DNA of 26,558 nucleotides from Chara braunii (Eukaryota > Streptophyta > Charophyceae > Charales > Characeae). Positions 8,607 to 18,881 of this stretch are shown piece after piece (the first letter of the stretch is position 1; each line of letters starts with the position of its first letter). The stretch covers positions 1,247,966 through 1,274,523 of the forward strand of contig BFEA01000416.1 in assembly GCA_003427395.1 (NCBI GenBank), read 5' to 3'. A model generated the notes under the pieces. The model did not search any database. It saw only the letters and a program-made list of their open reading frames with translations, and was not told the origin of the DNA. The position numbers and the translations under genes were made by a program.

Positions 8607-9064
8607 AAAAATGGAGCTACTTAGAAAATAACCACGACAAACTTCAGAATATGAGCAAAATTCAGAACTACTCAGAAAACCCCCCATCCATCCACTTTAC
8701 CTCACTCCGGCAAGACTTACTGCAGCCGAGCCACCTTCTCCGCTGCTGCTATACCCTATTTCCATCCTATCAGCTAGCCCCCTCACTAGTAGGACGCGTG
8801 ATACCCCACCATCTCCTTCCCCACTAACCTAAAAAGTTGGAGCTACTTAGGAAGTGACTACAACAGGCTTCAAGAGTAGGCAGAATTCAAAATCCAACTC
8901 AGAAAAAAAAAAAAAACATCAATCCTCTGTTCCACACTCCGGCAAGACTTACTGCAGCAGAGCCACCATCTCCGCTGCTGCTATACCCTATTCCAATCCT
9001 ACCAGCTAGCCCCCTCACTAGTAGGACGCATGATATCCCTCCATCTCCTTCTCCCACTCACCTT
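8607..9064. repeat. About 230-bp tandem duplication
   Basis: Copy one runs from about 8607 to 8836, copy two from about 8837 to 9064. Shared landmarks are GGAGCTACTTAG (8613 and 8839), ACTCCGGCAAGACTTACTGC (8704 and 8936) and CAGCTAGCCCCCTCACTAGT (8771 and 9003). Spacing is 226-232 bp because of small indels, mainly a longer A-run in copy two. No coding potential is seen. Confidence 0.9.
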
Positions 9065-9429
9065 GTTTCTTTTTAGAATAGACCGCCGGGGTCGTAAAAG
9101 AAATCTCAAGCTCCCTAACAAGCCCTTCCAGAGTTCCTCAAATTTGTCTTACTCCCTGCCGAGCTCTTCCAGGCCTCACACCCCAACTTTCTGCTTTGTG
9201 CTTCAGCATGTTGGGTGAAGGGGAACTTGCCTTTGAGAGGAGGTGGGTCTCCTTGAGAAGTTCAGCCTTCTTATGGCTTTTGCTCCTTGGTCTGCGTAGT
9301 GTTGTGGTAGGTGGTTGGTATAACGCGGCGTCGCGGACGGAAAGCAGGAGCGCGTTCTTACATGGAGCGGGAGGAGTATTGGAGGCAAAATTGAGTGCGT
9401 TGAGTTCGGTTTTTTGTATACATCTCTAT
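9065..9429. other. Intergenic stretch without a recognised feature
   Basis: The longest open stretch here (9196-9450) resembles no family I know. I see no RNA gene. Confidence 0.4.
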
Positions 9430-9755
9430 CATCTGTGGCACTTCTGCTGATTACCACCAGCACCATCATCGGCGTCATCATCATTAGGGCGTTGCTCGTC
9501 ACCATCATCATCAACAGGGTGTGGTTCGACATCATCATCACGGTAATGGTTTGTCATCGTCATCAGGGTGCTGTTTGTCATCACCATCATCATCTTTAGG
9601 GTACTACTGCTCGTCATCATCATCAAGGCATACGTCTATACGGCGTGGTTGGCAAAGCTTGACGTCATCATAGGGCGTTGGTCATCCCTATCATCATCAT
9701 TATCATCATCATCATCCACATCATCATCATCATCATCATCATCATCATTAGGTTA
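9430..9755. repeat. CAT/ATC microsatellite-minisatellite block
   Basis: Runs of CAT/ATC triplets are interrupted by repeated words such as AGGGTG or AGGGCGTT followed by TCGTCATCATCATC, giving degenerate units of roughly 35-50 bp. It ends in a purer CATCAT array at about 9692-9750. Open frames through it are His, Met or Ile homopolymers and are not genes. Confidence 0.9.
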
Positions 9756-10730
9756 TCAACCAAGGATCATCCAAGGTGTGTGACAAACCACTTTCTTAGA
9801 CCACGCAATTTTCTGCGTGAAGCTGGTTGGGGGAATACGACGGGTCGAAGGGGTGAGTGGTGGGCAGACAGGTTGGTTGGGCAAGTTCCATGGATGCCCT
9901 CACTTCTTTTTTGTTTTTTGGAACTCGTTGGGCCGGGGCCAGGAAAGTCCCGCGCCGACGATTGGGTGACCACGCCATAGCGAGCGCGAGAAATAACGGT
10001 TGCCATAGCTACTTTCTTGTTCTGCTGTGAGCACTAGGAATTTTGGCGCGATTAGCGTGCGGGAATTTTTCGTTTTTGAAATTTGAGCTAATGTCGAGCC
10101 CCCGCGGGCTCTTAGAATTGTTTTTCTTTCAGAATTTCCTTTTGCAATTAGGTTTAAGACTACGAATTTAAGCACCTTGCAATTTGGTTGCACGACGCTT
10201 CTTGCTCGCACGCGCCGTGCCCCGACAGGGTCTGGGCTCCGATTTCCATCCGCGCCTTACTCTTGTGTGTAACTGTAGTTTTTGTCGGGCGCAATCGCAA
10301 CTGTAATCTTCTTGTTCTTGATGACCTTTGTGTTTCCTTCTTTCCCGCCTCGTCTTCGCATGCACACTCTCTTCCTTTGTTGTAAGTGGTTCCCACGTTT
10401 GCACGCCCCAATCGATGCGCGGAGAGTGGCTCCGTCCCCCGCGCCACGGCCTGGACATGCAGACGTAGGCACGTCCTCTCTTCTTTTTCTCATCACTTGG
10501 GGCTAATCCCGTATCCCTCGCGCAAGCATGCACGCTATAAATTTTGCAAGCACGATTAATTGTCTCTCTCTGAACTTAGAAGGTTAGCGCGATCAGTGAG
10601 GATCGGCTAAATAGTAAGTGGGCAGGTGAGTAGATTGGGTCAGGCGATCCAATGGGTTGGCACCAAGTAAGCGGGCTTAGAACAGGCAGTTTCTCTGACC
10701 CAACTTGTCACCTATCTTGCTCACCTTGAA
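9756..10730 (+). other. Leader region of the chromovirus; 5' LTR not resolved
   Basis: No gene. Being directly upstream of gag it should hold the 5' LTR and leader, but I found no copy of the sequence that starts the candidate 3' LTR (15656), so the 5' LTR is missing, truncated or too diverged. A TATA-like CTATAAATT lies at about 10535-10543, roughly 190 bases before gag. TGGCACCAAG at about 10659-10668 begins with the TGG expected of a tRNA primer-binding site, but I cannot match it to a tRNA. Confidence 0.35.
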
Positions 10731-11972
10731 ATGAAGATTGAACAACAAGGTTTGAGAATTGATGAACTTACTGCAGGCTTGCAGACTGTCACAAACCTGG
10801 TGAAAGGAAAAAACAGGGTGATCGAGACGAGGACCGAAGAGAAACCGATGAAACTGATGGAAGATGCCATGAAACATCTCAAAGTGGAAACCGACGAGAA
10901 GGAAGAGAAGAAATCTGAAGAAAAGAAAGGAGAACCTTCGGATCCACCAAGTCCGCCGCCGGGGTCCCCGAATGGAAAGAAAAAGGGCCCTACACAACCT
11001 GAGAAACCGAAGAAGAAGGATAAAGTCAAAATCAAATTGCCTTTTACATTCTGCAATAAAAAGGATGAAAATTTGTTATTGTGGATTGTTGAGATACATA
11101 CCTATTGTGGCACGGCCCCTGTTGAACCTGAGTCCCAGGTAGCCTTCTCTACTTCTTGTCTAGGGGGAGAGGCTAAGGAATGGGTTTTGGCCGAAGCCAA
11201 CGCTGCCGGGTTCGATGATATTGGGGAGTGGGCAGGGACACTGAATCTGAAACAGTTCCTAGGAAAAATCAAGGAACGTTTCCTTGACAAGACGACGGCT
11301 GACAAAGCCTTCGACCACCTCACGACCATTAGACAAAAACATTGGACCTCGGTGGAAGCTTTGTCCAGGGAGGTTGACCGGTTGCTGCAAGTTTCAGGGC
11401 TGAATTTGCAAGACAACCAGGTATTGTACATATACTCTCGTGCTCTACCCGAGCCTGTGCGTAGTCAGCCCGTGGCCGAGTCAAAGCCAGGTAAGTATAA
11501 TTATAGGCAATTTCGGGATTTGGCTCTCCAGCGAGAGCAAATGACTTATCAGGTAAAAAACACCTATGCATCTGTGGTGAAATATGGTGGTGGTGCAAGT
11601 GTAGGAACAGGTAAGCGAGTACTCTGGCGCCAAAAGCGTCAGAACCACACCCTCGTCATCTTTAACGACGATACGGTGGAGAAGTGGTCATTGGAGGCTG
11701 AGGGTGTGGCAAGCGGCAGTGATTCCGGAAAGGGGGACGTCACTGCCGCCATGATCAAAAAGGGAGGACCACGACCAGGAGTAAGGAGGAGACCACGCTC
11801 GTTCCCGGAGCATCCCGGCATTGCAGCCGGAAAGCGCTGGGAAAATATGGATATTGACCAAAAGACGTGGCAAGACCGGATGGACAACGCGCAGTGCCTA
11901 AAATGCGGAACTGCGGGACATGTGATTGCATGGTGCCCTTTAATCCGGAACCCAAAAGCGAACCGTCAGTAG
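10731..11972 (+). CDS. Chromovirus Gag (capsid and nucleocapsid)
   Basis: The 413-aa product has a coiled, Lys/Glu-rich N-terminus (residues 1-100, with a PPSPPPGSPNG patch), a retrotransposon gag capsid domain (about 115-260; LLWIVEIHTYCG, GGEAKEWVLAEAN, LKQFLGKIKERFLDKTTADK) and a CCHC zinc knuckle, CLKCGTAGHVIAWC, starting at residue 389. Gag assembles the particle that packages element RNA. The ATG at 10731 is the first after the in-frame stop at 10668-10670. The ORF is fully open although pol is riddled with stops. It ends at TAG 11970-11972, inside a predicted hairpin, and overlaps the pol frame. Confidence 0.88.
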   Translation: MKIEQQGLRIDELTAGLQTVTNLVKGKNRVIETRTEEKPMKLMEDAMKHLKVETDEKEEKKSEEKKGEPSDPPSPPPGSPNGKKKGPTQPEKPKKKDKVKIKLPFTFCNKKDENLLLWIVEIHTYCGTAPVEPESQVAFSTSCLGGEAKEWVLAEANAAGFDDIGEWAGTLNLKQFLGKIKERFLDKTTADKAFDHLTTIRQKHWTSVEALSREVDRLLQVSGLNLQDNQVLYIYSRALPEPVRSQPVAESKPGKYNYRQFRDLALQREQMTYQVKNTYASVVKYGGGASVGTGKRVLWRQKRQNHTLVIFNDDTVEKWSLEAEGVASGSDSGKGDVTAAMIKKGGPRPGVRRRPRSFPEHPGIAAGKRWENMDIDQKTWQDRMDNAQCLKCGTAGHVIAWCPLIRNPKANRQ

Positions 11973-11994
11973 GAGTAGCATCTGCTCCTACTGA
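11936..11994 (+). promoter_or_regulatory. Candidate -1 ribosomal frameshift site: CCCTTTA plus hairpin
   Basis: C CCT TTA at 11936-11942 is a perfect X XXY YYZ slippery heptamer in the gag frame, right after the last Cys codon of the zinc knuckle. A -1 slip enters exactly the frame in which pol lies. Downstream, 11966-11978 (TCAGTAGGAGTAG) pairs with 11982-11994 (CTGCTCCTACTGA): 13 pairs including one G-U, with a 3-base loop, and the gag stop is inside it. The 23-base spacer is longer than the usual 5-9, so strong stimulation by this hairpin is uncertain. Confidence 0.5.
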
Positions 11995-14104
11995 GTTGAA
12001 AGGTTTCAATGATGAGAAAGGTAAGGCGCCTACTAACCCTTTCAACCCTTCGATCCACATGGCAGAGGATGAATCTTCTACAGCCTTGCGTCCAGAACAC
12101 CTTGAATCTATCTTATGTTCTGTCTCTCTGGACGACTCCCTTGACGAGCTTAGTAACGAATTGCTAGCATTACGAAGCTAGTGGGCTAAGAAAGCAAAGT
12201 CTAAGGGTGAGCTATTACTCGTAGATATAGAAATCGCATATGCACGCGCGAGTGCACTATTAGACTCAGGATCTACGCGGTCCTACGTATTCGAGAAAGC
12301 AATCCGCAAATTGCATCTCGGAATGAAGGTAAAGAACTTATCTCGACCTATCACGTTTATCCTGGCTGACAAAAGCACGATCACTGTCTCACAATATGTC
12401 GATCGTGTGAAGTGTCGTTTCCGTACGAGGGACGGGAAAAAAATAATGCATGAATTTTTTTTCATTGTTGAAAAGAATTTGTCGTTTGACATGATTCTGG
12501 GAATGGATTGGCATGAGGAAGCAAACCCAGATATAAAGTTCAAGGACAAAATTGTGCAATTGCGGGACGCACAAAATAAAATGAAAACCATCAAATTGTA
12601 TCATAAGTCTCGCTCAAACTCCAGTCTGTCTTTTTGTTGCATGAGTTACCCAGCCTTTCGTTCGATGGTTTCGAAGAAGAAATTGGAACAGGAAGTAATG
12701 ATGGTGCTCGTAAAGCAAGTTGGTGAGTTCTCTACTTCCTATCCACCCTCGATTGAAAAACTCCTAGCTGAGTATAAATACTTATCAATGGAACCAACGG
12801 GAACCACTTAGCGTGCCATTAAGCACACTATTGAGATCATTCCTGGTAGTAAGACTCTCAAGGGCCCTATCTATAGAAGGTCTCCTAGGAAACTTGAAGA
12901 ATTGAGAAAACAACTTCAGGACCTAACTGAAAAAGGATGGATTCGCCCTAGCTCTTCTCCTTACGGCGTTCCTGTTTTGTTTGTGCCTAAAAAGGAAAGC
13001 GAGTTAGGTCTTTGCATTGATTATAGAGGACTGAATTATGTCACTGTCAAGAATGCCGAACCCCTACCACGTATTGACGACTTGTTGGACCAGTTGCAGG
13101 ACTGCAAGTACTTCAGCAAGATTGATCTGAAGTCAGGGTACGACCAGATCGAGGTGGATCCCGCAGATCAACACAAGACGGCTTTCCGAACAAGATATGA
13201 TCACTACGAGTTTGTGGTAATGCCTTTCGGATTGACGAATGCCCCAGCGACCTTCCAAAGGTTCATGAATGAGTTATTTCGTCAATGGTTGGATCAGTTC
13301 GTCATCGTGTATCTCGATGATATTCTAGTGTATAGTAAAACACTAGAAGATCATGAAAAACACCTCCGTCTTGTATTTGGAAAGTTGCGTGAAGGTAACT
13401 TCAAATTAAACCCGAAGAAATCCGAGTTCGCTAAGTCACAAGTTCTATATTTAGGACACGTAGTGAACGAAGATGGCCTAAGGCCAGAGGAAAAGAAGAT
13501 TTCAGCAATTGTAGATTGGCCACAACCGAAGTCTATTAGCGAGTTGCGTTCTTTTCTTGGTTTGGCAAGTTACTATAGGAAGTTTGTTATGAACTTCTCA
13601 CTGATTGCTGCACCAATGAGAAGATTGTTGAAGAAAGGAACAATATGGTTCTGGGATAAGGATTGTGAGTCCGCATTCAAGAAATTGAAGTATGCATTGA
13701 CCCACTATCCTGTGTTAAAAATTGTTGACCCCTCTCTTCCCTTCATTGTCACAACTGACGCAAGTCAGTACGGAATTAGCACAGTCCTTCAACAAGATGA
13801 CGGCAAAGGCTACAGGCCAGTCGAGTTTATGTCTGCCTGATTGCCCACTGAAAACGTTGTCAATTCTACTTATGAAAGGGAATTGTATGCCTTAGTCAGT
13901 GCACTGAAAACCTGGAAGCACTACTTGTTAGGGAGTTACTTCACTGTGTACTCAGACCACTCTACCTTACAGTCGATAAAGACACAGCCTAAGCTCTCTG
14001 ACAAACTGGTACGATGGTCTGTCTTTCTTGATACCTTTAGCTTTGAACTGAAAACAATAAAAGGAAAGTCTAACGTGGTTGAAGATGCATTGTCCAGGCG
14101 AAGT
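11936..14104 (+). pseudogene. Chromovirus pol, protease-RT-RNase H part, with stops
   Basis: Read in the -1 frame relative to gag. The retropepsin core ALLDSGSTRSYV (Asp codon 12263) cleaves the polyprotein. The reverse transcriptase shows GWIRPSSSPYGVPVLFVPKK, DLKSGYDQIEV, PFGLTNAPATFQ and the catalytic YLDD (13310-13321). RNase H shows TTDAS (Asp 13757), ERELYAL (Glu 13880), YSDHSTL (Asp 13955) and EDALSRR (Asp 14084), so its four acidic positions are kept. In-frame stops are TAG 12179, TAG 12809 and TGA 13838, the last in the middle of RNase H. Otherwise the frame is unbroken. The ancestral protein would make cDNA from element RNA in cytoplasmic particles; this copy cannot be translated in full without stop readthrough. 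Confidence 0.85.
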
Positions 14105-15616
14105 GACTTCTTCGGAACTATTGTCTCTTATCTGGATGTGGGAAGTGAATTGAAAGGAAAGATTTGTCAAGGGTATGTTAGTGATCCTATTTGGAAGCCT
14201 ATCTTTGATACTATTGTCAAAGACCCATCTCTTCTTCCCAACTACCGAATAGTCGATGGTTTTCTTTTCTTGATTGACCAAACTAAACAAAGACTCCGTA
14301 TCCCTCACAAAGAAGAAATCAAAAGTCTGGTGATTGAAGAATGTCACGATTTTGAGGGACACTTTCGATTTAAGAAAACTTACGCTGAGGTCAGAGAACG
14401 CTTTGATCAGAAGGGAATGAAGGAAGACGTACTAACTTACGTTCGTACCTGTCTAGTGTGCCAGAGAAACAAACCTTCACATGAGAACCCCCTGGGTCTA
14501 CTGAGACCATTGCCAATTCCAAGTGAACCAGGTGAGTCCATCTCCATGAATTTCATGAGTCTCATAAAGAGCCGCAATGGCAATAGTCAAGTGATGGTTA
14601 TTGTTGATCGTTTATCTAAGTATGCTATGTTTATTCCCTTGCCTGCTGAAGCACGAACTAAACTTGTGATTCAGAAATTTCAGATGCGATGGGTCACTGA
14701 ATATGGGTTTCCCTTGACTATTGTGTGTGATCGAGATACGAGATTCACAAGTATGTCATGACAAAAGCTGATGGAAGTATACGGCACTCGTTTGACCATG
14801 TCGTCAGGGCGACACCCTGAAACGAATGGGCAAAGTGAGCAGATGAACCGCTTGTGCCAACAGCTCTTGCGCATGTACATAAGACTCGATCAGATTGACT
14901 GGGATGAGAACTTGCTCAAGATTGTCAGTGCTTACAATAGTAGTGTACATACTGCTATAGGATGAACTTCTAACGCATTACACAAGGGATGGAAACCTAG
15001 GCGTCTCATTGACGTACTAACCCGGGACCAATTCCTTAGGTTGCCTCCAGGGACAAGAGAATATGCAGTTTTGTTCCAAGAAGACATAAAGAAGGTAAAA
15101 GAAAACCTGAAGAAAACTCAAGACCAAATGATAGAACAGGCCAATAAGCATCGATGAGCATCTACATTTAAAATACGTGATTGGGTCAGGGTTGAGTCTA
15201 AAGAGTTTTCACTGGAAGAAGATGTGACTCAAAAACTGCTACCTGTTTACTTTGGACCATGAAAAGTTCTCAAAGTATTGGGAGATGCAGAGGGACCGTC
15301 CTATCGAATTGATATTCCCCCTCACCTCAAGACTTACTCTGTCTTTCATGCGTCCAAACTGTTGCGTTATGTAGAAGGAAATGAGTTTCCCAACAGACCC
15401 TCTATGATTCCACCATCTATGGACGGAGGCTATGAAGTTGATAAAATCATAGAACACGGGTTATTTTCTACAGGAGCACGCGGACGTCCCCAGAAGCAGT
15501 TCAAGGTACGTTTCAAATCTCAACAACCATCAGAGGACCGATGGTTTAGTAACAAGGAACTACTTGAGTCTGCTCCTGACATCGTTTTTGCTTATGAACA
15601 AGGGTTGAAGTCGTAA
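14105..15616 (+). pseudogene. Chromovirus pol, integrase and chromodomain part, with stops
   Basis: This continues the same frame. The HHCC zinc domain has His codons at 14345 and 14360 and Cys codons at 14450 and 14459 (CHDFEGH, TCLVCQ). The catalytic core has VCDRDTRF (Asp 14729) and HPETNGQSE (Glu 14837), but the first acidic residue is Asn: SMNFM at 14549-14551, where the family has Asp. Stops are TGA at 14759, 14963, 15155 and 15260. The C-terminus (YEVDKIIEHG through FSNKELLESAPDIV, about 15430-15590) matches a chromodomain, used in this family to target insertion to modified chromatin. The terminal stop is TAA 15614-15616. No indel breaks the frame. Integration activity should be lost from the active-site change alone. 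Confidence 0.83.
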
Positions 15617-15655
15617 GTATTTCTGCGGTGGTACTCGAAAATGGGCCGGCAGGAG

Positions 15656-16880
15656 TGTAATAACCCTGTTCAGAAATAGCCTGGGGCCTAGAACTCAGCC
15701 ACAGGCCACGCAGACCAAAACAGGTCTGGCTGTGTGACCAACACATGCCCAGATCTGAGAAGGCCGCACGCGGCTGTGGGACCAAGTGCTAGGCTCAGGA
15801 AATTCAAGAGTCAAAGTCAACTGTCAAGTCAAAGGTACCACGCCAGACTCTTGGTTGGCAATTCTTGACTTTTCAAAGTTCAACCTGGCCTTTTCTAAAG
15901 GGAGTGATGCCCAAATTTTTGCTAATTCAGGGAGTTAGACAAAATTGAACTTTGGAAAGTCAAAGACTATTTCTGTTCTCATATTCGGGCTGATATAAAT
16001 TCTGAAAAGACACTTTTCCTTCGGGAAGCGCTGCCGAATTTTTTTTGATTTAGAGAAGTTAGATCATATTCTGACAGATGGCGATTCTGGCGATCCACCC
16101 TGAATAGGGGAGATCCTGCCGTTAGTCTACCTTTGTTTGGGCACTGGCTTAGAGGTAGACTCTGATTTAGTTGGTAGGTAACTTGGGTGAGAATGTGCTA
16201 TGGGGGGGTCATCCCCCATATGCTGATGATTTAGCTTGGGCATTGACCTGTCTTATGGTACAAGCCTTTCTTAGACATTCGGTTCAGGACTTGGGCTAGT
16301 TCAGCTTAATCCTGCAAGGATCATCATCTGTTATCACTGATAACAAGTCGGTTGCCGATTCGTGGGCTCACGACTGAATTCCTACTCGCTCCCCATACTC
16401 AACCTAAAAGGCTTTAGCCCTGGTGATCTTTTTGTTTGTTAAGGGTTTCACCCAGACTTTTATTGAATGGCCATTTAACAAAGGTACTGAGTATTTAATT
16501 GAGGTTGGTTGGCTGGAGGTTGGGGTTTGCATGGCTAAAGCGAGGGGTATGAGTATAGGAACTGGTTGGAGTTGACTCCACGTAGTGTGTGGACTCTTGT
16601 CTGACTTTGATGTGATTGCAGGTATGTTCAAAGACTTGGGGTTTTGGTTGGGCTGCCTCGCGGTCGCATATATATGTATGGCGAGGAGCAGACTCACTAT
16701 GACTGTGAGAAGTGATCGTCACATAATTATTCCCCTTGGGCATATATATATGTGTCAGTGCATGTGTACCTACGTATGGAGCTAGCGTGGCCTGAAGTGC
16801 CCGTGTACTAAGGGTCAGCCGAAGGTTGGGGTGAATAGAAGGGAGGGGATATCCCTCATCAATTCTTGTTTCTTTTCCTT
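15656..16880 (+). other. Candidate 3' LTR start and following non-coding DNA
   Basis: TGTAATAACCCTG at 15656 follows a purine-rich tract, the arrangement expected at a gypsy 3' LTR start. A TATA-like GATATAAATTC lies near 15990. I cannot find the matching end or a second copy, so the LTR length is unknown. There is also a short perfect hairpin, ATGGGGG/CCCCCAT, near 16200-16220. The region has no gene. Confidence 0.3.
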
Positions 16881-16991
16881 GTTACGATTTATCTTGGTGG
16901 AACGATAAAGTTCCGGGCGGAAGGGTCAGCGTGTTGCTGGTGATACACCAGAGAACCCACCACCGCTCCAAACCCCCTCCTGCCCTAGGGG

Positions 16992-17038
16992 CCGTCTTGC
17001 CCCGCACCCGTTGGGACACCTTAGGGTGCAGAAGACGG
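16992..17038. repeat. Two-part hairpin
   Basis: CCGTCTT (16992-16998) pairs with AAGACGG (17032-17038), and inside it GCACCC (17004-17009) pairs with GGGTGC (17024-17029). No known RNA family is recognised. Confidence 0.5.
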
Positions 17039-17153
17039 AAAGACCCTCAGGCCGGTTTTGCGCGCGCTAAAGGGTTACCCCCATTGGCTCGCGCTTCAGC
17101 CAACGCCTGAGCGTCGAAAGGTGACCCCTTGGCTCAGAATAGGCCATCCGGGT

Positions 17154-17300
17154 GTGGGCACTACATAATGCGCCGTCATCGCGGTTACTCGCGTAGAGCT
17201 GCATAGCGAGATGGTATGTGTAAGTCCAGCGCGTTCGTGATCTTATACTAAGTTCACGTGCGGCACTCATCGCATCCCGCTCTAAAAGAGTTATGGGTCA
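17154..17300. repeat. Diverged repeat, copy A
   Basis: GTGGGCACTACATAATGCGC at 17154 and AGTTATGGGT at 17289 match GTGGGTACTACATAGTACGC (17791) and AGTTATGGGT (17927). The internal spacing is 135 versus 136 bp. The intervening sequence is partly alike, so this is an old duplication. Confidence 0.65.
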
Positions 17301-17756
17301 GGTGGCGAGACCACGAGTGCAACACGACCAGTAAACTTGGGGTCTTGGTAACGTGAAGCGGAACGTGGGCGGAGGACTAGCCCCGGTCAACCTATGGGAG
17401 TCCGTGTACGGGCCTCATTATCCCAGACGCCGAGTAGCCTATGGGTAGGATACCGGACATCTTCCGCGCGCGCGTCGTTTGGGCTTATCCACCACCTTTC
17501 CATTTTAGAGGGCTATCAACTAATGGGGGTTGGAGTGAGTTTCTTTTTTGTGTTTTTATGGTTGGACGTTATAGTCCGTGGTGGCCGTCAAAGTCAAACC
17601 CCTTCATGTTCGACCGCCACGACAGCTTAGAGTTGTCTACTCAACCCCTCTTCACATGGTGCAGAAGAGGGTGTGATTTTCAACCGCGCATGGCGGTTGT
17701 CCAGCGTCGAGAGATTAACCCTGGAGGTGCGTGTCAGCCGACACTTGAGTGTTGAA

Positions 17757-17785
17757 TGCGACCCTCGAGGTTAACGAGGGTCGCA
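17757..17785. repeat. 11-bp perfect inverted repeat
   Basis: TGCGACCCTCG (17757-17767) is the exact inverted complement of CGAGGGTCGCA (17775-17785) around a 7-base loop. It sits immediately before copy B of the diverged repeat; copy A lacks an equally perfect stem. Confidence 0.75.
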
Positions 17786-17790
17786 CGAGC

Positions 17791-17938
17791 GTGGGTACTA
17801 CATAGTACGCCATCATTGCGACCGCTTGCGTGTGTTTGCATTGTGAGTCAATATGGCCTAGACCTGCGTCCGCGCCGTTTTATATCGAGCTCCGCACGTG
17901 ACGCCTGTCCGATTTCCGTGTCAGGAAGTTATGGGTTG
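17791..17938. repeat. Diverged repeat, copy B
   Basis: Partner of the copy at 17154-17300, offset by 637-638 bp. Both begin with GTGGGYACTACATA and end with AGTTATGGGT. Differences are spread along the copy, which points to age rather than recent duplication. Confidence 0.65.
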
Positions 17939-18881
17939 GCTACCAAGGGGCTAGGAGCGTTGTCGCGTTGTGTCTCGTGTCGTGTTGTATGTGCGTGTGT
18001 GTGTGTTTTATTTTTGTGTTCGTAAAGTGGTGTGCGCGTGGTGTGTGGGATGCGTCCTAGGCGACCGATGACGAGTCGCGCTTGGGACCCCCCCAAGATG
18101 GTTGTTCGCGTGCGGGTCCAATAGGCGTATTACCGCGCGTACCCCCTATGCTACAGCGAACGAGAAACGCCCTCGGCTGGTCCACCTCTGCGACTGCAAC
18201 TAATTAGCTTTCGTACTGCGGACTGGTAGCTCGGCGGGGATACGCCCACCGAAGGGAGGTGACAGCTCCCATAAGGTGGAGGTAAGTTGTGCCTCACGTA
18301 GGCCATATCCTGTCGTAGGGGCTCGTGAGAGGTATGGCTGGCGCACTCGGCCGGAGCGGCCTAAGGGAGTTCCATTTGTGTGTTCGCGGCAAGGTTGGTC
18401 CAACTCCTGCGTGACGCGGCCGAGAGGGTCCCGCGCTGCCGCGCGAGGTGCCGGACCGATGCGCTCGACAGGTGGCGCCGTTGCCGGGGATAACGGAAGC
18501 CTACCGTTGTCCCTGGTGGAACGACATCCGGGTATGAGAATGAGAGAGATCTAGGCACATGAGCGAATAAGGGGAGAAATATAAGATGGATCGTATGGTA
18601 GTCTATATGGCTATGTGGGTGTGAGTGTTGATCTGATTGGTGGTTTGGCTGATGACATGAACGAGGCGAGTATGTGAGTGAATTTTGTGATAAGAATGAG
18701 TCTTACTTAGGTGAACCCAAGGGAGGTAGGAAGTAGAGGGAGAGATGTCTGCCAGGTCCAGAGCGTTGGGGGCTTAGGTGGTCGGTCCGATAGGATCGTG
18801 AAGGAATGGACTGCTGAGTGGAACCTTTCGTCCTATCGCTTCTTATAACAGGGGGATTGAAGTCGAAGGCAGTTAATCAAA

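Larger units (their letters stand above)
10731..15655 (+). mobile_element. Ty3/gypsy chromovirus LTR retrotransposon, defective
   Basis: Domain order gag, protease, reverse transcriptase, RNase H, integrase, chromodomain identifies a Ty3/gypsy chromovirus. Gag and pol use different frames joined by a possible -1 shift. Pol stays in one frame for about 3.7 kb without a single indel that breaks it, but contains seven stop codons and an integrase active-site change, so this copy cannot move on its own. The purine-rich GGGCCGGCAGGAG before TGTAATAACCC at 15656 looks like a polypurine tract and 3' LTR start. LTR boundaries are otherwise unresolved, so the true element is longer at both ends. Confidence 0.85.
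16881..18881. other. GC-rich non-coding region upstream of the second retroelement
   Basis: No gene is recognised; open frames are short and unlike known proteins. It probably includes LTR or leader sequence of the gag element that follows, but no primer-binding site or LTR boundary could be fixed. It holds a hairpin (16992-17038), a diverged repeat pair 637 bp apart, a perfect 11-bp inverted repeat at 17757-17785, and a GT-rich stretch (about 17990-18010). Confidence 0.4.

Noticed and set aside
9430-9783. His/Ile/Ser-rich ORFs on both strands
   Set aside because: They are translations of the CAT/ATC repeat block.
10659-10668. TGGCACCAAG as a firm primer-binding site
   Set aside because: No LTR end directly upstream and no tRNA match could be established, so it is mentioned only as a possibility.
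13838-15262. TGA codons as programmed recoding (selenocysteine or an altered genetic code)
   Set aside because: TGA appears in three unrelated elements together with TAG and an integrase active-site change; the kinase gene uses standard stops and no internal TGA. Decay is the simpler reading.
17030-17045. AGACGGAAAGACCC as part of a large-subunit rRNA
   Set aside because: This short core word occurs in LSU rRNA, but the neighbouring conserved motifs do not follow at the right spacing.
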